Assembly (NCBI RefSeq): GCF_018780075.1
Contig: NZ_JADMKB010000131.1
Coordinates: 1-36,410 of the forward strand
DNA length: 36,410 nt
From: Hydrogenophaga sp.
GTDB lineage: Bacteria; Pseudomonadota; Gammaproteobacteria; Burkholderiales; Burkholderiaceae_C
Reading direction: 5' to 3'
Shown: positions 24,051 to 31,752 of the stretch, piece after piece
Layout of the letters: the number at the start of each line of letters is the position of its first letter
Numbering within the stretch: position 1 is the first letter of the stretch
Made by a program: the position numbers and the translations under genes
Notes under the pieces: generated by a model
Databases searched by the model: none
What the model saw: the letters and a program-made list of their open reading frames with translations, nothing else
What the model was told of the DNA's origin: nothing

Positions 24051-24398
24051 ATGCAATCCATCCACCCCGCACAGATCGACGAGTGGCTCCAGCACGCCAG
24101 CGGCCAGACACCCGGTGTCACACCGGTGGTGCTGGACGTGCGCGAACCCTGGGAAATGCAGACGGCGTCGGTCAAGGCCGAGGGCTTTGACCTCGTGGCC
24201 ATGCCCATGCGCAGCGTGCCCGCGCGCTACCTCGAACTCGACCGCGACCGCCCCATTGCCTGCCTGTGCCACCACGGTGCCCGCAGCGCGCAGGTGGCGC
24301 ATTTCCTGATGCAGAACGGCTTCAGCGCCGTCGTCAACATCCACGGTGGCATCAACGCCTGGTCGCAGCAGCGCGACCCCAGCGTGCCCTTGTACTGA
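24051..24398 (+). CDS. Single-domain rhodanese-like sulfurtransferase
   Basis: 115 residues, one rhodanese domain, cytoplasmic. Seen: VVLDVREPWEMQTA (26-39), the active-site loop CHHGARS (Cys73 to Ser79) of the C-x-x-G-x-R-S type, and VVNIHGGINAWSQQ at the C-terminal end. Such proteins carry persulfide sulfur or act in thiol homeostasis; the acceptor is unknown. It lies 23 bases after the Pcm-like gene and 38 bases before the TolC-like gene, so it is probably co-transcribed with both. Confidence 0.88.
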   Translation: MQSIHPAQIDEWLQHASGQTPGVTPVVLDVREPWEMQTASVKAEGFDLVAMPMRSVPARYLELDRDRPIACLCHHGARSAQVAHFLMQNGFSAVVNIHGGINAWSQQRDPSVPLY

Positions 24399-24436
24399 CC
24401 CGCCACCGCGCCACCTCGAATTTCCAAGGAACGCCC

Positions 24437-25777
24437 ATGACCGCCCTGCCCTTCACCCGCCCTGTGCTCAGCCACCTGGCGCTGGCCACCGCACTGACGC
24501 TGGGGGGCGTTGCGAGCGCGCAGGCGCAGAGCCTGGTCGATCTCTATGAAGCGGCGCGGGGCTTCGACTCCACGCTGCAATCGGCGCGTGCCCAGTATGA
24601 CGCGACCCTCGCCAAGGCTGATCAGGCCAAAGCGGGGCTGCGCCCCCAAGCTGGTCTGGCGGCCGGAGCCAACTGGGCCAATACCAGCTACAACGTCACC
24701 GACGCCACCAAAACCAGCAACTCACAGAACGTCGCCCTCTCCGCGAGCCAGCCGCTGTACCGGCCGGTCAACCGGTTCAACAGCGAACAGGGCCAGTTGT
24801 CGATCGACGTCGCCAAAGCCCAGCTCGACGCCGCCGAACAGGACCTGATCGTTCGCACCGCGCAAGCGTATTTCGACGTGTCGGCGGCCCAGGACACACT
24901 GGCCTTCGTGCAGGCCCAGAAGACGGCCGTGGCCGAACAGCTGGCGTCCGCCAAGCGCAACTTCGAGGTCGGCACCTCGACCATCACCGACTCCCGCGAG
25001 GCCCAGGCCCGCTTCGACCTCGTGGTCGCCCAGGAAATCGCCGCGAGCAACGACCTGCGGGTCAAGAAGCTGGCCCTCGACCAGCTGGTGGGTCGCAGCG
25101 GCGCCACCCCCCGCGCGCTGGCCGCGCCGGTCGCCCTGCCGACGGTGCTGCCCGCCGACCCCGAAGCCTGGGTGCAGGATGCCCTGCGCCAGCACCCCGT
25201 GGTGCGTCAGACCGACAAGGCCTTCGAGATCGCCGAGATCGAGGCACAGAAGGCCCAGGCCGGCCACAAGCCCACGCTCGATCTCGTGGGCCAGTACCAG
25301 GTCGCCCGCGGACCCAGCTCCAGCTTCCCCTCCGCCGGCAACGTGCGCAGCAACACCGCCAGCGTGGGCCTGCAGTTCAACCTGCCGCTGTACGCGGGCG
25401 GCGCGATCCAGAACCGGGTGAAAGAGGCGCTGGCCCTGGTGGAAAAATCGCGCGCCGACCGGGAAACCGCGCTGCGCAACATCAGCCAGGCGACCCGCAG
25501 CGCCTACTTCGGCGTGCTCTCGGGCATGGGTCAGGTCAAGGCGCTGGAAGCGGCCGAGGCCTCCAGCCAGAGCGCGCTCGATGCCAACAAGCTGGGTTAT
25601 CAGGTCGGTGTGCGCATCAACATCGACGTGCTCAACGCCCAGAGCCAGCTGTTCCAGACCAAGCGCGACCTGGCCGTCGCCCGCTACAACGTGCTGGTGG
25701 GCCAGCTGCGGCTGAAGCAGGCCGGCGGTGTGCTCAAGGCCGAGGACCTGCAGCCCGTCAACGCATTGTTGAAATAG
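24437..25777 (+). CDS. tolC: TolC-family outer-membrane efflux channel
   Basis: 446 residues. Trimeric outer-membrane/periplasmic tunnel for tripartite efflux and type I secretion. Seen: a Sec signal peptide ending ASAQA near residue 31, then SLVDLYEAARGFDSTLQSARA, which is the usual TolC repeat start, the internal duplication (the second half begins around DPEAWVQDALRQHPVVRQ), and LNAQSQLFQTKRDLAVARYNVLVGQLRLKQAAG-like text close to the C-terminus as in TolC. The open frame reaches upstream to 24266, but the ATG at 24437 has AAGGA 6 bases before it and starts the signal peptide. Probable channel partner of the RND pump upstream. A GC-rich repeat starts directly after its stop. Confidence 0.9.
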   Translation: MTALPFTRPVLSHLALATALTLGGVASAQAQSLVDLYEAARGFDSTLQSARAQYDATLAKADQAKAGLRPQAGLAAGANWANTSYNVTDATKTSNSQNVALSASQPLYRPVNRFNSEQGQLSIDVAKAQLDAAEQDLIVRTAQAYFDVSAAQDTLAFVQAQKTAVAEQLASAKRNFEVGTSTITDSREAQARFDLVVAQEIAASNDLRVKKLALDQLVGRSGATPRALAAPVALPTVLPADPEAWVQDALRQHPVVRQTDKAFEIAEIEAQKAQAGHKPTLDLVGQYQVARGPSSSFPSAGNVRSNTASVGLQFNLPLYAGGAIQNRVKEALALVEKSRADRETALRNISQATRSAYFGVLSGMGQVKALEAAEASSQSALDANKLGYQVGVRINIDVLNAQSQLFQTKRDLAVARYNVLVGQLRLKQAGGVLKAEDLQPVNALLK

Positions 25778-25850
25778 GCTCCCCGCTGCGCGGCCTCCCC
25801 CCAGGGGGACCACGCCCTTGGACCGGCAAAGCCGGATCCTCGGCGTGTGC
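25778..25850 (+). repeat. GC-rich oriented intergenic repeat, copy C (after tolC)
   Basis: Starts at the base after the tolC TAG stop with GCTCCCCGCTGCGCGG. The core (25820-25843) is GGACCGGCAAAGCCGGATCC followed by TCGG, the reverse complement of the cores in copies A and B. Because tolC is on the plus strand and rhaS and rhaD are on the minus strand, all three copies have the same orientation relative to the gene they follow. Confidence 0.75.
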
Positions 25851-25956
25851 TGGGTGAGGCACGTCGCTCCCGCCAGCGCCCTGCTGCGATAAACTGCCCA
25901 ACCCCCTGCGACCGACATGTCGTCTGACCGCAGCGGTTGAAAGCCAAAGGTGATTC

Positions 25957-26697
25957 ATGCAAGCGGTCAATGTGCTGTGCATCAAATGGGGCAAAAAGTA
26001 TGGCCCCGAGTACGTCAACAAACTGCACAGCATGGTCAGCCGCCACCTGCACCGGCCGTTCCGGTTCGTCTGCCTGACCGACGACGCCGTGGGCATCGAC
26101 CCGGCGATCGAGGTCAAACCGATCCCCATGGTCGGCTTCGACGAGTTCGATCAACGCAAGCCCTGGACCTTCGGCCACGGCTGGCTCAAGCTCACCAGTT
26201 TTGCCAACCCGCTGTACGACCTGGAAGGCCGCACGCTGTTCCTCGATCTGGACATCGTGATCGTGGACAGCCTGGACCCGTTCTTTGAACAGCCCGGCGA
26301 GTTCGTCGTGATCAAGGAGTGGGACAAGAAGGACGGCACAGGTAACACCTCGTGCTACGTCTACACCATCGGTGCCCACACCGATGCGCTGGACCACCTG
26401 AAGAACGACTACCCCGCTTCGATCAGCACCGTGCGCAACGAGCAGGAGTTCATCACCCTGTACCTGGCGCGCCAGGGCAAGCTCAGCTACTGGCCCGACG
26501 CGTGGTGCCGCAGCTTCAAGCGCCACTGCCTTCAGCGCGGGCTCATGGGATGGTTCAAGCCGCCCACGATCCCCGAAGGCGCGCGCATCATCGCCTTCCA
26601 CGGCAAGCCCAACCCGCCCGACGCGATCGCCGGCGTGAGCGGCAAGTGGTACCGGCGTGTCATGCCGACCCAATGGGTCGCCGACCATTGGCGCTGA
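25957..26697 (+). CDS. Putative glycosyltransferase of the LPS region
   Basis: 246 residues. No close named family recognised, but the layout is that of a nucleotide-sugar-dependent glycosyltransferase of GT-A type. Seen: VLCIKWGKKYGPEYVNKLHSM at the start, FRFVCLTDDAVG (about 45-56) as in GT8-like enzymes, and RTLFLDLDIVIVDSLDPFF (about 94-112) with a D-x-D metal-binding motif. There is no signal peptide or membrane span, so it is cytoplasmic. A ribosome site AAAGGTG lies 5 bases before the ATG. The end overlaps the most likely waaA start by 10 bases, which suggests a role in core oligosaccharide synthesis. Confidence 0.7.
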   Translation: MQAVNVLCIKWGKKYGPEYVNKLHSMVSRHLHRPFRFVCLTDDAVGIDPAIEVKPIPMVGFDEFDQRKPWTFGHGWLKLTSFANPLYDLEGRTLFLDLDIVIVDSLDPFFEQPGEFVVIKEWDKKDGTGNTSCYVYTIGAHTDALDHLKNDYPASISTVRNEQEFITLYLARQGKLSYWPDAWCRSFKRHCLQRGLMGWFKPPTIPEGARIIAFHGKPNPPDAIAGVSGKWYRRVMPTQWVADHWR

Positions 26698-28703
26698 GTC
26701 GCGCCGCTCTCGCGCACCGCGGCTACCGGGTGCTGATGCGCACCCTGACGCTGCCGGTGCTGGGCTGGCTCTGGCTGCGCGGCCACAAGGACGCGGGCTA
26801 CCGGGAGCGCATGGGTGAACGTCTCGGCTTCATCGACCCCACACCTGCCTCGGCCGGCGGCCTCTGGATCCACGCGGCCTCCGTCGGCGAGGTCCAGGCG
26901 GCCCGGCCGCTGATCGCGGCCCTGCGCGCCGAGTGGCCCGACCACGCGATCACCGTCAGCACGCAGTCGCCCAACGGCGCACGCACCTTGCACAACCACT
27001 GGGGCGATGCCATCCAGCACGTGTACGCCCCCATCGACACGCCGGGCGCGGCCGGCCGGTTCCTGGACCGGCTGCAGCCGTCGATGCTGGTGCTGATCGA
27101 GCGCGAAATCTGGCCCGAGTGGTTGTGGCAATGCCGCGAGCGCCTGATCCCCGTGGCGCTGGTGAACGCCCGCCTGTCGGCGGATTCGGCCGCGTCCTAC
27201 GAGCGCTGGCGTGCCCTGATGCGGCCCGTGTGGTCGCAGCTGGCGGTGGTGGCCGCGGCCGACGCACCCAGCGAGGCGCACTACGCGGCCCTGGGCGTGC
27301 CGCCCGAACGCCTGCTGCACACCGGCAACCTGAAATTCGACCAGCGCGACACGCCCGACGACGCCAGCCGGCTGCCCTGGCTCACACACCGCGCCATCGT
27401 GGTGGCGGGCAGCACGCACGAGGGTGAAGAGAGTGCGCTGATCACGTCATGGCACGAACTGGCGCGCCAGATCCCGGGCGCGCTGCTGATCCTGGTGCCG
27501 CGCCACCCCGAGCGCTTCGATGCGGTCGCGCAGCAGCTGACCGACAGCGGTCTGAGTTTCGTCCGGCGCAGCCGTGGCGAGACGCCCGCCGACAACACCA
27601 GCGTGCTGCTGGCCGACACCATGGGCGAGCTGACGCTGTGGTACCTGCACGCCAGCGTCTGTTTCATCGGCGGCAGCCTGGTGCCGATCGGTGGACACAA
27701 CGCGCTGGAGGCCATGGCCTGCGCCAAGCCCGTGCTCTTCGGCCCACACACCCAGCATTTCCAGGAGCTGTACCAGGACGTGGAAGCCTGCGGCGCAGGA
27801 GAGCGCGTCGACTCGGCCCGCCTGCTCCTGCGCACCGCCACGCAGTGGATGCGCGACAAGGCCCTGCTGCAGCGAAAAGGCCAGCTGGCCCGTGACTTCG
27901 TGCTGCGCCAGCAGGGCAGCAGCCAGCGCAGCCTGGAGGCGCTGCGCACGGTCTGGGCGCCACTGCAGCCCCCGTTGCTGTCGCCGGTGTTCGCGCGGGA
28001 CGCGGGCACCCAGACCGTGTGGCACGACCCCCAGCAGATGGCCACTGGCGATGCGGCCGTGTTCGAGGCCCCGTCGATCGAGGGTTCGGCGCTGGCCACG
28101 GGCAGCGGTCGAGGCCAGGCACACCGCATCGCGCTCGACGGCGGGGAAGGCGTGCTGCGCCACTACCGGCGCGGTGGCCTGATGGCCCGGCTCAGCCCGG
28201 ACCGCTACCTGGGCCGCAGCGCACGGGACAGCCGCGCCATGGCCGAGTTCACGCTGCTCAGGCGCCTGCGCGCCTGGGGCCTGCCGGTGCCAGCTCCAGT
28301 GGCGGCGCGCCAACAGCGCGCCGGCTGGAGCTACAAGGCCGACATCGTGGTCGCGATGATTCCGCAGACGCGCAACGTGGCCCAACGGCTCTCCGAGGCA
28401 GCGTTGCCCGGCGAGGCCTGGAAGGCCCTGGGGGCGGCGATCCGCTCCATGCACGAACGCCAGGTGTTCCACGCCGACCTGAATTGCCACAACCTGCTGC
28501 TCGATGCGCAGGGGCAAGCCTGGATCGTCGATTTCGACAAATGCGCTCTGCGCCCGGGCCACGTCTGGAAAGCGCAGAACCTGGCACGCCTGCAGCGTTC
28601 GCTGCGCAAGGAACAGGCACGGCGCCCGGGGTTCCAGTGGGACGAAGCCCACTGGGCGGTGCTGCTGGAAGGCTACCGCCTGCACGGCCCCGAAACGGCG
28701 TGA
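26688..28703 (+). CDS. waaA: Fused Kdo transferase (WaaA) and Kdo kinase (KdkA)
   Basis: One uninterrupted frame of 671 residues joins two LPS inner-core enzymes. Residues 1 to about 430 are 3-deoxy-D-manno-octulosonate transferase: an N-terminal hydrophobic anchor, GYRERMGERLGF, WIHAASVGEVQAARPL with Glu68 matching the catalytic Glu31 of Aquifex WaaA, IEREIWPEWLW, LVPRHPERF and GGSLVPIGGHNALEAMA. From about 437 to the end it is Kdo kinase: VLRHYRRGGLMARLSPDRYL, AEFTLLRRLRAWGLPVPAP, the kinase loop HADLNCHNLLLD (Asp597) and IVDFDKC (Asp615), very like Haemophilus KdkA. Start: the ATG at 26736 would cut into the anchor, so the TTG at 26688 is preferred; neither has a clear ribosome site. Confidence 0.88.
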   Translation: MALSRAALAHRGYRVLMRTLTLPVLGWLWLRGHKDAGYRERMGERLGFIDPTPASAGGLWIHAASVGEVQAARPLIAALRAEWPDHAITVSTQSPNGARTLHNHWGDAIQHVYAPIDTPGAAGRFLDRLQPSMLVLIEREIWPEWLWQCRERLIPVALVNARLSADSAASYERWRALMRPVWSQLAVVAAADAPSEAHYAALGVPPERLLHTGNLKFDQRDTPDDASRLPWLTHRAIVVAGSTHEGEESALITSWHELARQIPGALLILVPRHPERFDAVAQQLTDSGLSFVRRSRGETPADNTSVLLADTMGELTLWYLHASVCFIGGSLVPIGGHNALEAMACAKPVLFGPHTQHFQELYQDVEACGAGERVDSARLLLRTATQWMRDKALLQRKGQLARDFVLRQQGSSQRSLEALRTVWAPLQPPLLSPVFARDAGTQTVWHDPQQMATGDAAVFEAPSIEGSALATGSGRGQAHRIALDGGEGVLRHYRRGGLMARLSPDRYLGRSARDSRAMAEFTLLRRLRAWGLPVPAPVAARQQRAGWSYKADIVVAMIPQTRNVAQRLSEAALPGEAWKALGAAIRSMHERQVFHADLNCHNLLLDAQGQAWIVDFDKCALRPGHVWKAQNLARLQRSLRKEQARRPGFQWDEAHWAVLLEGYRLHGPETA

Positions 28704-28711
28704 GCGCCGGG

Positions 28712-28726
28712 CCGCCGCTGCGGCGG
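28712..28726. terminator. Small GC hairpin between converging waaA-kdkA and the ligase gene
   Basis: CCGCCGC and GCGGCGG are complementary around a single T in the 25-base gap between two convergent stops. The loop would open to about three to five bases and no T run follows, so terminator activity is uncertain. Confidence 0.3.
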
Positions 28727-28728
28727 TG

Positions 28729-29979
28729 TCACACCGGCGTGGGAGCCGGTGGCGGTGGCGGCCTGGACACCGGGCGACTGGCCGAGGCCATCAGCAGCGC
28801 GGTGACCATGATGAAGAAGTGGCTCTCGGTGGACAGCCACAACGAGCTGTGGGTCATGTTCGAGATCACCATGATCACCACGAAGGCCAGCATCAACGCG
28901 CGGTGGGTCGCACGGTGCTCAAACGCCTGGCGAACGATGGACAGCATGAACCAGAACATCAGCGCGAGACCGGCCAGGCCCAGTTCAAAGTAGAACAGCA
29001 GGAACTGGTTGTGGGGGTGCGGACACACCACCGAACAGAACTCCGGGTCCTTGAAATACGACTGCGCCAGCACCGGGTACGAGGCCGTGCCCTCCCCGAA
29101 CACCGTCGTCCGGGTCGATTTGCTGGCCATGAATCGCCAGACCTCCACCCGCGCGCCGACCGAGGTCACCGACTTCAGGCTGCTGGTGCGCGCCTCTTTC
29201 AAGGCCAGGTCGGTGCGCTGCTGGAACTGCGGCGACATGGCGTACACCATCACCAGCAACATGGCCGTGACGGTGACCGTGCCCAGCAGGGCCTTGAGCC
29301 GCCCGCCCAGGGCCACCAGCGCAAACACCAGGGCCGAGAACAACAGGCTGAGGTAGCCGGTCCGCCCTTGCGACAGAAACAGGATGCTGATCGCGCCCAG
29401 CGTGGCCACGCCCCAGCAGAGCAAGGCCTGCAGGCGCGACGCCGACTTGGAGGCCCAGTGCGCGCACAGGCACACAAAGAAGGCCATCATGATGCCCTGC
29501 GAGATGTGGTCCTTGAACACGGTGTGGTCCACACCAAACCCCTGGTTCATGGTGCGCGACCAGGGCAGCTTCAACCAGACGTTGGCCCAGGTGGAAATCA
29601 GCGTGAACAACATGGCCAGGCCAAAAGCACGCCAGCAGTGGACACGGTCCTCGCGGCGCGCGAGCAGGTAGATGAACACCGGCAGCGCGAGGAACTTCGC
29701 GTATTTCTTGTAGTAGCCGGCGATCTCCGCCCACGAGGCCGGCGACCAGAACGATGCGACCACGATCAGGGTCACCAGCGCCAACGCGGGCCTGACCACC
29801 GGGTTGCTCCAGGAGCGGGCGACAAACTCCCGCACATCCGCACCAGTGAAGCTGAGCAACCCGAGCACGACCGAGAGGAACATCAGGCTGTTGGCCAGCG
29901 CCACCGAGATCGGAAAGGCGCCAAACATCAACGCCAGGCTGTAGATCGCGGCCCTGCGGGTCAATTGACTGAAACTCAT
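28729..29979 (-). CDS. O-antigen ligase-like membrane protein (WaaL/Wzy-C family)
   Basis: 416 residues with about ten to twelve hydrophobic spans. WaaL-type enzymes join undecaprenyl-linked glycan to the lipid A core on the periplasmic side of the inner membrane. Seen: FLSQGRTGYLSLLFSALVF (about 201-219), the large periplasmic loop with TSVGARVEVWRFM, VFGEGTASYP and CPHPHNQFLLFYFELGLAG containing His321 and His323, one of which matches the conserved ligase His. The Pro-rich tail SRPPPPPAPTPV is unusual. The ATG at 29979 has AAGG 5 bases upstream; the longer frame to 30042 is not supported. Position among glycosyltransferases fits ligase better than polymerase, but a polymerase cannot be excluded. 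Confidence 0.8.
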   Translation of the reverse strand: MSFSQLTRRAAIYSLALMFGAFPISVALANSLMFLSVVLGLLSFTGADVREFVARSWSNPVVRPALALVTLIVVASFWSPASWAEIAGYYKKYAKFLALPVFIYLLARREDRVHCWRAFGLAMLFTLISTWANVWLKLPWSRTMNQGFGVDHTVFKDHISQGIMMAFFVCLCAHWASKSASRLQALLCWGVATLGAISILFLSQGRTGYLSLLFSALVFALVALGGRLKALLGTVTVTAMLLVMVYAMSPQFQQRTDLALKEARTSSLKSVTSVGARVEVWRFMASKSTRTTVFGEGTASYPVLAQSYFKDPEFCSVVCPHPHNQFLLFYFELGLAGLALMFWFMLSIVRQAFEHRATHRALMLAFVVIMVISNMTHSSLWLSTESHFFIMVTALLMASASRPVSRPPPPPAPTPV

Positions 29980-30046
29980 CTGTGCCTTGTGTTCTGTGCC
30001 GACTTCATCGGTCGGTCTTCCGAGCAACGCCATACCTTGCATTCAT

Positions 30047-30847
30047 TCACCGCTTCACCATGGTCGGACCGGGCACGGGCCTGTCGTACTTGATGATCAC
30101 GTAGCGGAAAAAGCACTCCATCGCCACCAGCAGGCAAAACAGGAAACCCTGGGCACCGCAGAGAAACCCCCTGCGAAACACATACAGGCGCACGAAGTTG
30201 CTCAGGGCCGACGCGAGCCCGCGCCACACGCCCCCACGGCGCCCCATCTGCACGCGCCGCACGGCACCCAGCTGGGCGTACTGCGCCATCTTGAGCAAGC
30301 CGCCGTACACCGTCTCCCGGGAATGGTGCAGCAGGCGGGTCTGGAACGTTCTGACCGGCGTCAAGGGATCGCGCAAGACCGCGTGCTCGTGCACGACACC
30401 TTCGTAACGCAACAACTGGTCGGTGCGGAACAGGCGCCACACGCCGCCCTCGGTCTTGGCCATGAGGTGCAGGGTGCGGCCAAAGGCCACCTGGTCCCAG
30501 TAAATCTTCCAGACCGCGTTGTCACCGGTGCCCACCGCCGCCCGGATTTCCTTCTGCAGCCCCTCGGGAATGACCTCGTCCGCATCGAGAAAGAACACGT
30601 AGTCGGTCTTCACGTGGAACAGCAGGCGGTTGCGCTGCTCGGCAAAACCCTGCCACACCGGGTAGGCGTGCACCTGCGCGCCCAGCTCTTCGGCGATCTC
30701 GCGGGTGCGGTCGCTGCTGCCGCTGTCGATCACCAGCACCTGGTCAGCGAACGACGCGCTCTGGATGCACTGAGCGATCCGGTGCGCCTCGTTGAGCGTG
30801 AGAATGCCGATGCACAGTGTCGGCAAAGGGGTTCGGGTTTCAGCCAC
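30047..30847 (-). CDS. Family 2 glycosyltransferase, WaaE/LgtF-like
   Basis: 266 residues from a GTG start. Cytoplasmic GT-A enzyme like the LPS core beta-1,4-glucosyltransferases WaaE/LgtF. Seen: LCIGILTLNEAHRIAQCI (11-28), VLVIDSGSSDRTREIAEELG (38-57), GFAEQRNRLL, and FFLDADEVIPEGLQKEI with the D-x-D metal site at Asp88/Asp90. A hydrophobic C-terminal segment (FLFCLLVAMECFFRYVIIKYD) may attach it to the membrane. The GTG at 30847 has GGAGG 5 bases upstream and overlaps the stop of the preceding glycosyltransferase by 8 bases, so the two are coupled. The sugar transferred is inferred from similarity only. Confidence 0.84.
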   Translation of the reverse strand: MAETRTPLPTLCIGILTLNEAHRIAQCIQSASFADQVLVIDSGSSDRTREIAEELGAQVHAYPVWQGFAEQRNRLLFHVKTDYVFFLDADEVIPEGLQKEIRAAVGTGDNAVWKIYWDQVAFGRTLHLMAKTEGGVWRLFRTDQLLRYEGVVHEHAVLRDPLTPVRTFQTRLLHHSRETVYGGLLKMAQYAQLGAVRRVQMGRRGGVWRGLASALSNFVRLYVFRRGFLCGAQGFLFCLLVAMECFFRYVIIKYDRPVPGPTMVKR

Positions 30848-31736
30848 GCGCCCTCCAGTTGATGAGCCCGCGCCAGCGCCCGAACATCCGGGCCAGCAGC
30901 TTGGGTGAAAACACAATGGCCCGCAACGGCAGCCCGAGGGTGGTGGTCAGCACCAGCCAGCGGCGCAGCCGCATCGCTTCGTCGCGCGAGCGGTACTTGC
31001 TCGCAAACAGCAGTTTCGACTGCGCGTGGTGGTAACCACGACCGTACTCATGACGCCAGGGGTTCGCGCCCCGCACCGAGCCGCGCGAGTGGTGCACGGC
31101 CTGCACCGACGGCACGACCACGATGTTCTGGCCGGCCCTGAACAGCCGCAGGCACAGGTCGTCGTCCTCGTAGTACAGGAAAAACTGCTCATCGAAAAAC
31201 CCGATGTCCCGGAACGCGGCCATGCGAAACAACATCGCGGCGCCACAGACGAAACCCACGCACAGCGGGCCTTCGGCCGCTGGCCCGCGGGACGCCCACA
31301 CGTTCTGCGGCCAGCGGTAGTTCACTTCGGGTTTGCCGGACGGGCTGACCAGTTGCGGCGCGAGCAAGGCAGCCTGCGGAATGGTCTCAGCAGCCTGCAG
31401 CAGCCCCCGCAAGCCCTCGACACTGATTTCGCAGTCCGGGTTGAGCAGGAAGGCAAACGGTGTCTGGACGCGCGCGAGGGCGCGGTTGTTGGCCGCGCCA
31501 AAACCCAGGTTGCGGCCGTGGTCCAGCACGATCGCATGCGCCCAGAACTGGCGCGCCATCGCCGACGTGCCGTCGCCGCTGCCGTTGTCGGAAATGATCA
31601 CGTTGGGGCAGCGGGACAGCAGGCTGTCCAGGGCACGCAGGCAGTGCGCGCTCTCGTGCGTGACCACCACCACGGTGACGGTGTCCATGGCGCCGCCGCA
31701 CAGGCGATCGGCTTCCTCTGGTACGGGAATGCTCAT
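30840..31736 (-). CDS. Family 2 glycosyltransferase, rhamnosyltransferase-like
   Basis: 298 residues. GT-A fold enzyme of the group often annotated as rhamnosyl- or N-acetylglucosaminyl-diphospholipid transferases. Seen: VTVVVVTHESAHCLRALDSLL (20-40), NVIISDNGSGDGT, HGRNLGFGAANNRAL (73-87), FAFLLNPDCEISVEG with the PDCE metal site, GFVCGAAMLFRMAAF and FFDEQFFLYYEDDDLCLRLFRAG. A basic C-terminal tail follows. The ATG at 31736 lies 16 bases after the mutase stop; a second ATG at 31688 would start just before the first beta strand and is possible. It overlaps the next glycosyltransferase by 8 bases. Donor and acceptor are unknown. Confidence 0.83.
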   Translation of the reverse strand: MSIPVPEEADRLCGGAMDTVTVVVVTHESAHCLRALDSLLSRCPNVIISDNGSGDGTSAMARQFWAHAIVLDHGRNLGFGAANNRALARVQTPFAFLLNPDCEISVEGLRGLLQAAETIPQAALLAPQLVSPSGKPEVNYRWPQNVWASRGPAAEGPLCVGFVCGAAMLFRMAAFRDIGFFDEQFFLYYEDDDLCLRLFRAGQNIVVVPSVQAVHHSRGSVRGANPWRHEYGRGYHHAQSKLLFASKYRSRDEAMRLRRWLVLTTTLGLPLRAIVFSPKLLARMFGRWRGLINWRARG

Positions 31737-31752
31737 GGGCACCACCAGGGCC

